Origin: Bimastos eiseni
Lineage: Eukaryota; Annelida; Clitellata; Crassiclitellata; Lumbricidae
Assembly: GCA_959347315.1 (NCBI GenBank)
Contig: OY365818.1
Span: forward strand, 192,001-256,000
DNA length: 64,000 nt
Reading direction: 5' to 3'
The first letter of the stretch is position 1. The number at the start of each line of letters is the position of its first letter. Both the position numbers and the translations under genes were made by a program. The notes under the pieces are model-generated. The model saw nothing but the letters and a program-made list of their open reading frames with translations, was not told the origin of the DNA and searched no databases. Below are positions 43,583 to 54,200 of the stretch, in pieces.

Positions 43583-44425
43583 GGGAGCTAGTGGATCTAC
43601 CATGTGTCTGTCCATCCAGAGAGACAGTTCTTTTAGTTCGAATAGACATGAAGTCATTGTTGTGCATGGAGGAACCAATTCCATTGGGTTGGCTTTGTCT
43701 TGGAACGAATCGTTGGGGAAATTCCCATTTATCTGCTAAACGCGGAATAGGTGTGAGCTGTTTATTCAGTCTGTGGGTGGTCTGTTTTATGATGCATTGA
43801 GAGAGGAAGCCGTTACTGACTGCTCAAGGATATTTTTATGATTCCAAAGTCTAATGATATCTTATGACTAGATGGACCGTTGACGGCTTTTAAAATAATA
43901 ATTGTAGTTCAGTTATTTTTAGTAGAGTTTTATCCAGTGACTTACTTTTATTTTCTCGTTCTTTTATTTGTGTTTTAAGAGGTTGTTTGAAACGATGATA
44001 TTAGAGTTAACCGAATATATTAGAGTTAATGGATGATATAAAATTTGAACGCACTCAACGCAGTCTCCTTGTGTTGCTGTCACATTAACTTGAATAGTGA
44101 TTTTTGTGGATACTGTAGACATATGATTATTAATTTATTAATCGGTTTCATTTCTGTCTGTCAGAAGTCATATTTTTTCCTGCTGATTTAATACAGAGAT
44201 TTAAAGCAATTTGCCGGTACCCACACTGTTTCAATGACATTTTTCCACAATACATGCTATTGCCAGAAAGCCTTTCTCGTGGCTAATCATAGCACTTCCA
44301 TGTTCTCAAATCTCAATTGGACTTCTGTTTTCATTTTGGCTGCTCTTTTAAGACTAGCCATTGTAACTTTTTCCTTTTTTCTGCATAATATAAATACACT
44401 GTGCCCTGATTTTTCTCTCAGGATT

Positions 44426-44522
44426 TACACATAAACAAATGAGATATAAACAAATGAGAAATAAACAAATGAGAAATAAACAAATGAGATATAAACAAAT
44501 GAGAAATAAACAAATGAGAAAT
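44426..44522. repeat. 15-bp tandem repeat (ATAAACAAATGAGAA)
   Basis: Six to seven near-perfect copies, AT-rich. Confidence 0.9.
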
Positions 44523-45279
44523 GATACCACAAACAACAAGACATATACATAAAATTATATTGAAAGCAATGAAAATGCTTCTGATTTAATTCCATATATA
44601 TCTTACTTATAATATGACACCTGTGTAAAGACAGAGTCTTAGAAGAACCATTGATCATAATACCAGTTACATTACTACATTATTTGCCTTAGAACTTTCC
44701 TCTGTAAACCCAAATCTAGTTAATCCACTGACAGAAATTACACTCAACAGATTGAGAGAACTACTCACTCACCCCTCACCGTTTCTTCAGATAAATGTTT
44801 TCTATAGCCGTGTTTTGTAAGAGTGAAATAGATTTCAAGAGAGTCAGATTTATGCTCATTCAATTAATGGGTCTGTTGACTGATCCGGGAGAATACTTGC
44901 ATGGAATGCATACACTTTCTATTTCAATTCAAAATGTTTTTTATTGATCACAACAGAAGAACAGATAGATAGACAGACATTGTTGAGGTGTTATAGAAGG
45001 AGACGACGACGAGTGTTAACCCTGAACAGTAAGAACAGTAAGATGAAGCGCAATGCAATATCTTCAACTTCAGCTTTTTTACAGTATGTCTTGTTTTCAT
45101 TTCTCAGCAGCCAATTGCTTCAACATGGATTCTCGTTTCTGGAATTGGAATTTCTAAGCTGACTGCATTCTGAATCAGACGCAGGTCTGTCATCTGATAG
45201 AAAGTGTTAGAGAAAGAAGGCGTTTGATCTCTGTTCCAATCATCTTGTGATTGGAGACTTAATCAACAGATATAGGAAG

Positions 45280-48200
45280 ATGGATTATGACCTGAACAAT
45301 GATGTTGACATCAAGATGGAACCGGCGGACAGCGCGGATTCACCGATCTCGATGCACCACATCTCCAGTCGAGGTGGAGGAGGAGGAGGAGGAGACACGG
45401 AATGCAACAATTCGTCTGCAAGCGATGATTCATCGCCCGACAGCGGCGACGGCCTTCGCCAGAATTTCAGCACTTGCTCGTTTCTCAATGATGCGGACTC
45501 GAGTCGACAGGACTATTGTTCGAGCACGCTTTTCTTAGAACAGGAAGACGAAGACGATGCAGACGACAAAGCGACGTCTGTTGGAAAGAGACTCTGCCTC
45601 GTCTGTGGAGACGTCGCTTCAGGTCTTCACTACGGAGTCGCTTCCTGTGAGGCGTGCAAGGCATTCTTCAAGCGAACAATCCAAGGTGGGTTATTCAGAG
45701 AATAAGAAGATGCAGTCACTGACTCCTGATGACCTTGAATTCCTCCTCAGATTAACGTGATGGGCTGTTCTGAATATTACCTTAGATCTCTCTTGCTGTC
45801 GAGCTAAATTTTCTTGTCCAGGTTTCTTTTTAAATTAAAATGAGATGCAGGAAGTGTTCACTAACGAAAACGCTCTTCATTTGCTGATTTCATTTAAAAG
45901 ATGGATTAAGGAGGATTTGTCTGCTTTGTCTATGTGATGGTTAGTGATGTCTTCTTCTAATACATTCTTCTATGGAAGATATAATAATCATAGACTTTAG
46001 CTATATGTTATGGTGAAAAAGCAGAAAAAACCTTTCAACTCCCCCTCCCCACATCAACCTCCATCAAAACTGCAACATTGAATCTATGAGCACATGACGA
46101 ATGTTGCCAAATAAGATTGCTAGGCACTGGTGTGACCCTTGCACCAAGGGTGTTGATTTGATAATATTGTTTGAAGGAGGCATGATGAGACCTTACAGTG
46201 TCAATCGATTTAGCACATAATGGACCATCCATTACTGGACGTCTTCTACTGTAATTTGTATCCCTGGATAGAGATTACAGTGAATGTGAGAATGTTAGAT
46301 TGAACGATGGCGCTGGCCAATGATGCGAGTTCCTTACTTGTAATTGCAATTCATTTAAATAGCTATTTGAAATTTAATTAATTATCGGTTTTGGCAATTG
46401 CATTTGGATGGATTGACACCACTAAAATGTTCTGGCACGTATTGTTGAATCATTTAATGAAATTTAAGTAATTATTTAACGAAATTTAAATTGGTGTTTG
46501 AACAGATATGAGTGGTTCCATGCTTACTCTTTTATCATTTAATTGAATTTAAATAATCATTTAATAATATTTAAATTAGTTTTTTTAAACAGATTTAAGT
46601 GGTTCCAAGTGTATACTCTCTTATCGATTGTTAGCACTTGTTGAGACTGATTATAGATTGTGCTAATGGGGAGAGAAGAGAGACAGACAGACAGACAGAC
46701 AGACAGTGAGAGAGAGACAGAGACAGACAGACAGTAATAGAGAGAGATAGAGAGAGACAGAGAAAGTAGTGGGTGTATGCCTGTATGACGATGGTGATGA
46801 TTTTGAGTCGATTGATGAGGTTAGCCATGTGTGATGTGGCTGTTTTCTCTGGGATTGTTTGCCCTTGACAGAGTTGACTGTGAATGTCATTGAGGACATT
46901 TGAGACCATTGGCGTCGGTTTCTCAACTACCACTGGACCTGTAGACCTGTTACGTAGGTAGGCTTTGGTGAATGCATGCTAGTCGTCCTTGGCGGTGGTG
47001 GCGAAGGTGATAATACTATTCTGGCCTTTGCTCTCTTCTCAATCGATGTCTCTCATTTGCTGTTCTGACTTGAAATGAATGTCGGATCTCTTGATAGGTT
47101 TGCGATGCTGTCTGCTCTCTTCTCTTTTCCTGACCTCTTCTCTCCTGGCTCATCTGTCACCTGCTGCTGCTGCAGGTGGCCTCCGTGTCACATCACCTTC
47201 GCAGAAGGGAGATGCGTTGGGGTTGGTTGTGAGGGTAGAGACAAGGCAGAGTGGTGGATGATAGGTCGACACTCCAGACAATGCTGCTCTGTCCTCAGAG
47301 GTACTAGTCTTGGAGTTGGGTGACTTGGGTGGCAATGGAGTTGGGTGGCAATGGAGTTTGGTGGCAGTGGAGTTGGGTCACTTGGGTGGCAATGGAGTTG
47401 GATGGCAGTGGAGTTGGGTCACTTGGGTGGCAATGGAGTTGTGTGGCATTGGAGTTGGGTGGCAATGGAGTTGGGTGGCAGTGGAGTTGGGTCACTTGGG
47501 TGGCAATGGAGTTGGATGGCAGTGGAGTTGGGTCACTGGGGTGGCAATGGAGTTGTGTGGCAGTGGAGTTGTGTGGCAAGGGAGTTGGGTGGCAGTGGAG
47601 TTGGGTGGCAATGGAGTTGAGTGGCAGTGGAGTTGGGTGGCAGTGGAGTTGGGTCACTTGGGTGGCAGTGGAGTTGGGTGGCAATGGAGTTGGGTGGCAG
47701 TGGAGTTGGGTCACTTGGGTGGCAATGGAGTTGTGTGGCAGTGGAGTTGGGTGGCAATGGAGTTGGGTGGCAGTGGAGATGGGTCACTTAGGTGGCAATG
47801 GAATTGGGTGGCAGTGGAGTTGGGTGGCAATGGAGTTGGGTGGCAGTGGAGTTGGGTCACTTGGGTGGCAATGGAGTTGGGTGGCAGTGGAGTTGGGTGG
47901 CAGTGGAGTTGGGTCACTTGGGTGGCAGTGGAGTTGGGTGGCAGTGAAGTTGAGTGTCAGTGGAGTTGGGTGGCAGTGGAATTGGGTCACTTGGGTGGCG
48001 ATATAGTTGGGAGGCAGTGGAATTGGGAGGCAGTGGAGTTGGGTGGCAGTGGAGTTGGGTCACTTGGGTGGCAATGGAGTTGGGTGGCATTCGAGTTAGG
48101 TGGCAGTGGAGTTGGGTCACTTGGGTGGCGATGTAGTTGGGAGGGAGTGGAGTTGGGTGGCAGTGGAGTTGGGTCACTTGGGTGGCAATGGAGTTGGGTG

Positions 48201-51200
48201 GCAGTGGAGTTGGGTCACTTGGGTGGCGATATAGTTGGGAGACAGTGGAATTGGGTGGCAGTGGAGTTGGGTCACTTGGGTGGCAATGTAGTTGGGAGGC
48301 AGTGGAGTTGGGTGGCAGTGGAGTGGAATTAGGGATGAAACTCCTCAGAATTCTGTTCATAGGACATGTGGACGTGTTTAGTTGAGGCGTTGTTCATTCA
48401 TTCGTCTATTTCCAGAGGTAATCATAGTCTGAAGAAGAGAACAGAAGTTTTCAATTGTTTATAGAAATCTGTTCATTACAGAATCCATGACGATGCATTC
48501 GTCTATAGAGAGTGAATGTCGTTGCAGTTTCTGGAAACTTTCTGCGCGGCCTTTTTACTGAGTTGTGTTGTGGATCTTTCTTTCTTTGCTTGACTCTTGT
48601 TTCTAAGTTGGTCAACAGTTGAGTATAAGTATGTACAGACGGAGCCTTGCGTCGACCGTTTCCAGCTCTTGACCTGTTTATTGTCTGCACGCATGTCATA
48701 CTATCAAGGTCAACGTCCATTGTTTGTTCGTCCGTCTGTCTGTCAGTCCGTGTCTTACTGCCTCCCTCCCTCTCTCCTGTTCCTCAAGGGTCAGACTCTA
48801 TATAAGGTGAGTGGAGGAAGTGCATGTCTTGGCTGTTGCGGACACGTCACACGGGATGAATGGAGGTCACACTGTCTGCCTTTTGCCTCTGTCTGTCTCT
48901 GTCTCCCTCCCTCCCTCTCTCCGTCCCTCTTCCTTCCCTCCCTCTTCCTTCCCTCCCTCTTCCTTCCCTCCCTCTCTCTCCCTCCCTTCCTCCCTTCTTG
49001 CCTCCCTCCCTCCCTCTCTCTCTCTCTCTCTGCCGGATAAAGTCGCTGCTGATGCAGTTCTTCCAAAGTGTTTTTCTAACCGAGCCCCCATCCACCTTTT
49101 TCTAGCGGAGCCCATTCCCTCCTACCCTTCCCTCCATCCATCCAACAACCTTCCATCCCAACAGTCTTCGGTTGCATTCGATGATATATTCGTTGCCTTA
49201 TTGCTCTTACCTGTGGAAAGGTCGACAGTCTTGTCTTAGAACTGCAATTAATTGGTGTCTAAATTATTGTCTGCGTAGATGCCATCTTTGTCACCTCCTC
49301 TTCGTTCTCCTCCTCCTTCTCATCATTCTCCTCCTCCTCCTGATCATTGTTCCCAGTCATCTATACTCTGCCTGGCAGTGCCTGTCGGTCTTGGTCATCG
49401 TCGTTAGTTACCTGTGTCTGTTGACTGTTGGCTGCTTGTTTCATGAGCAGTCTCCAGTCTTTCTTATCTGCTACAATCCTTCTCTCTGTCTGTCTTTCTT
49501 TAGTTTTGCTGGACTTAGATTCATTCCTTTATGATTTTCTGCTTTTCCAATTCTCTCTTTACTTCTGATTTCTTTTGCCAGAGATCCCAATCTGGAATTT
49601 TCTTAGTCCGATGTATTCTCTGAATATTGTTTTCGTTGTTGAGTTATCAATTAAGTCGTTAAGATTTGTCTGTCAGTATTTATAGAACAAAGGAAATGTG
49701 ATTAATGTGTATTGGATTGGCAGACTTTCACAGTTTGACTAGGATTACTTGAAATGCTTTGCCTCAACATCATCAACTTTAAGACCTGGGACAGTAATGC
49801 ATGACAGGTCATCGTGACATTTGTTTGAACTTTAAATTTAATGGAAGAGAATAATACGACTGATGACATTCTGGGTCAATGTCTTCATCAGTCAGTAACA
49901 GTCACTATTTGTCTGATAATAACTGAGGAACAGACAAACTAGTAACTGATTTATTTCCACTGTCTTCAAGGTCTTTTCTGCTGACCTTCAGCTCAGCTTG
50001 TCATGTCCTTCTCTGACTTGCATTGGTGGTCCATCGGTCGGTTGGTAGGTAGGAAAGTTATGAAGAGAAGGAAGTTGGTTTCTGACGCATGTAATTTGTT
50101 AAGTCAAGTTGGAAAGTCTAATGGACTTTTGTTGGAGATATTCAATTATTCATCTGTTGATTGTGTTGATTGATGTTGAAATAAAGAGAGCCTTGAGAGC
50201 ATGTTTCTAAGGTTGGTTGAGTTGGTTGCCTGTGCATTGTACAATCTATGCAATTGTTATCTAAGGACATTAGGTAAATGGTGCTGATGCTGAATTGTTG
50301 TTGCTGTAGGCCATATCGAGTACTCTTGTCCAGCGAACGGGAACTGTGAGATAACGAAACCACGGCGCAAGGCTTGCCAAGCATGTCGATTTCAGAAATG
50401 TCTTTACATGGGAATGTTACGAGAAGGTAAGCACCTGTTGTCATTGTCTTTGTTTCACTCCTTCAATGTTCTACTGTCTTATTCTAAGTCGTTCTATGTA
50501 TGTTTCTAGCTGCTTGTAATGTGGTTTTGAAGAATCTTGCAAAAGTGTTTCATGTGGTCTTTGAACAGTGAGCAGTTCATCATCCTCTCTACCTCATGCA
50601 TCTATTTTATATGAACAACTTGCTGAACATGCCTAACAATCGTATAACAAAGGTATAACAAAGGCATAACAAAGGTATAATACTAAGGGGAAATATGACA
50701 GGAAGCCAGGAGCTATCTGAAAGTTTCAAAATTTAATAGCAGTTATGTTGAAAACAAGGTATTGGTTCTTGTAGACTTGCTCAAGGTTAAAAGTCACTTA
50801 GTGCTTTAGTTCGTACATGTGATGGAAGGCTTCATACCTGCTCTGCATTCTACAGGGAACCATATGACTTTGGTGTATATTCACTGTTTGAGGTATTAGG
50901 TTGCAGCAGCAGGTGCGTTGGATGTCAGAACTGGAATAGACGTTGATGAATTGAATTACCCTGCATATATATACTCCAGCACCACTGAATAGTAGTAGCA
51001 GTGTCTCTGTTATGCTTCCTTTTCCATTCTCCTCTATTTTCTAGTTTAATTGATCTGCACCAGGTGCATTGGATGAGCTGTAAGTAAATCAGTTGCTGTA
51101 TTAGTTGAATATTGCAGCTGATGAGAGTACTTGGTGCTTTTATGTCGGTTGTATCGATTACTTGAGATCGTTACTCTTCACACTCTAGACAATTACTATA

Positions 51201-54200
51201 CCTTCTTATCCATTAATGCCTTTCCTGCCTTCAGTATTCTTCAGTATACTTCTAATTTCTGCAAATCAGTAGATTGTCCATGCATTTGTGTGCATATCCG
51301 TGCTTGTTTGTGTGTGCTTGTTTGTGTGTTTGTGACTTTGTGTGTTTGTGACTTTGTGTGTTTGTGACTTTGTATGTTTGTGACTTTGTGTGTTTGTGAC
51401 TTTGTGTGTTTGTGACTTTGTGTGTTTGTGTCTTTGTGTGTGTTTGTGACTTTGTGTGTTTGTGACTTTGTGTGTTTGTGTGTGTTTGTGACTTTGTGTG
51501 TTTGTGACTTTGTGTGATTGTGTGTGTTTGTGACTTGTGTGTGTGCTTGTTTGTGTGTTTGTGACTTTGTGTGTTTGTGACTTTGTGTGTTTGTGACTTT
51601 GTATGTTTGTGACTTTGTGTGTTTGTGACTTTGTGTGTTTGTGACTTTGTGTGTTTGTGACTTTGTGTGTTTGTGACTTTGTGTGTTTGTGTCTTTGTGT
51701 GTGTGTTTGTGACTTTGTGTGTTTGTGACTTTGTGTCTTTGTGTGTGTGTTTGTGACTTTGTGTGTTTGTGACTTTGTGTGTTTGTGACTTTGTGTGTTT
51801 GTGTGTTTGTGTGTGTGTTTGTGACTTTGTGTGTTTGTGTGTGTTTGTGACTTTGTGTGTTTGTGACTTTGTGTGATTGTGTGTGTTTGTGACTTGTGTG
51901 TGTGCTTGTTTGTGTGTTTGTGACTTTGTGTGTTTGTGACTTTGTGTGTTTGTGACTTTGTATGTTTGTGACTTTGTGTGTTTGTGACTTTGTGTGTTTG
52001 TGACTTTGTGTGTTTGTGACTTTGTGTGTTTGTGACTTTGTGTCTTTGTGACTTTGTGTCTTTGTGTCTTTGTGTGTGTGTTTGTGACTTTGTGTGTTTG
52101 TGACTTTGTGTGTTTGTGACTTTGTGTGTTTGTGACTTTGTGACTTTGTGTGTTTGTGACTTTGTATGTTTGTGACTTTGTGTGTTTGTGACTTTGTGTC
52201 TTTGTGTGTGTGTTTGTGACTTTGTGTGTTTGTGACTTTGTGTGTTTGTGACTTTGTGTCTTTGTGTGTGTGTTTGTGACTTTGTGTGTTTGTGACTTTG
52301 TGTGTTTGTGACTTTGTGTGTTTGTGACTTTGTGTGTTTGTGACTTTGTGTGTTTGTGACTTTGTGTGTGTGTGCGTTTTTGTGTGTCTGTTTGCCTGAG
52401 TGGTGTTTAGTCTTTGACGACACAATGTGTGGTCTTTAACAGCTGAGTTCATCTCGTGGAATGGCTAAGTGTTTCAGACTTTGGAAAATGCCAATGTGGA
52501 GAATGCCAATAAGACTATAGAGATAGACAGTGTGATGGAATGAATGGATTATGAGCCGATCCTCTCAGTCTTTGATGACTTCATTGGGGGTGGGGGAGTC
52601 TGTTGTTGGTCAAGATAGCTGTGAATTTTCTTCATATACAAAACGATGAAAGTGAGTCATGTGATTCAAGGTGATATTTGTGATATTTGTTGGATGTGCA
52701 GACTGTGTGAACTTTCTCTTATCATTTAATATGAGTTTTAGATTTCTTTGTCATCGTCTGCATATGATGATCATTTGTTGTGTATTTGGTGACATTGTGT
52801 GTCGTCCGTAGGTGTGAGACCAGACAGGGTGCGTGGGGGTCGACAGAAGTATCCGAAGCGGACAGACTACGTTCCGACAGCACCAGCAGCATTTGTCCAG
52901 CGCTCGGCCAAACCAGCCACTTCTAGCGGCCAAATGAAGAAACTGAATGGCAATGGTAGACTTATTTCTCTGTCAGTTTTTGTGCTGTCACTGACCAGGT
53001 CCTACCATCTTCTGTCCAGCATGTGCCACCCACTGACCAGCACCTGCCACCCACTGACCAGTACCTGCCATAGATGTAGATGATACCAACACGCTTTAAA
53101 AGATTCTCTTGTTTTGTGTCTTGTCATTGTTTGATCTTTTACCATAATCACGGAAATGGTCTGCTATCTTTCACTCAGGTAAATCCAAGCAGCAGCAGCA
53201 GCAGCTTCTGCCTCTAGTCTACTCCTTACCTTCATTGTGATTCTTCTGCTCCACTCATTCCCCCTTCCCATCTTCGATGTAGACTAGAACTATGAACATA
53301 TGATGCCACTTATGAGAAACTTAATTTCCAGTTGCTTTGAATTAGAGCTGAACCGATATCACTTTTTGCCGATTATGCCGATACGAATTATGCCGATTAG
53401 TTATTTGCCGCTACCGATTATTTAGCCGATTATTTCGTTGTGTTTCCCAAGATGTCCGGTTCTAAAAGATGACCTACTGCTACTGCCTATTGTTATGATA
53501 CAGGCCAAACACTTGCTCCGTAGGACTGGCGTATACGAAGTCTTTAAAAAAGACAGTCGTAACTTTAGTCCAGCCTTGCCCCCAAAGACGGACTTTGTAG
53601 GCTAGACCTGCGGTAGTCAGAAAATAGCGTGCACGAACTGAATTTGAATATCGGACTAGTTGGTCTGACTCTGAAGACTAAGGTGGGTGGCATAATACTC
53701 TGATTGACGCGTTAAACCAACGACCTCATATATATATATATGTATTATAACTATATATATATTATAACTATATATATATATATATAACTAGACAGAGCTT
53801 CCTATTTTAAGCTGCCCAGGGACGTTGAAGGCTTGAAGCCACTTGAAAGAGCAAAAACAAGAGTCCATCGTACGAGGTCGTACTCTTACCATGAGCACAA
53901 GCGAGTTATACAAACGGTTATATTAAAAAATAGTGCTTCTAATGCTGTGATTGGTCAACCTTCTCAAATATGGCCGCTATGTTGAACATCCCCGAGGTCG
54001 TCTTTACGATTCCCAATGTTGTACAAGGATTATTATCAATATTCACATGCCTCAGTCATAAATGAACAAGAATACTTTTATACTTCAGCCTATTGGCTTA
54101 AAGTAACTGGCCACGTGACGCCAGCTGTATCTGGCTGAATAATCGTTGATGATGCAGAACATTAAACGTAAATAATGGCATTGGGTGGACTAGCGCTAGT

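Larger units (their letters stand above)
39224..45279. other. Region upstream of stress-protein and ERR genes
   Basis: Besides the features listed separately (a hAT-type element, a gap, two minisatellites) it has GA and GACA runs (39545-39565 and 39715-39815). A minus-strand reading MASLPIEIKELLLLLQRDNY near 39430-39490 could be coding, but I cannot join it to the stress protein in frame. The 5' exons or UTRs of both divergent genes should lie here or in the gap. Confidence 0.5.

Noticed and set aside
42453..43684. Proline/serine-rich readings of 330-404 codons on the minus strand
   Set aside because: Entirely within the 20-bp minisatellite and continuing only a few codons into unique sequence.
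47304..48385. Tryptophan/valine-rich readings in all three plus frames
   Set aside because: 16-bp repeat gives the same peptide in each frame; it lies in an ERR intron.
51241..52452. 400-codon [14 protein letters not shown] readings on the minus strand
   Set aside because: 16-bp minisatellite artefact inside ERR intron 2.
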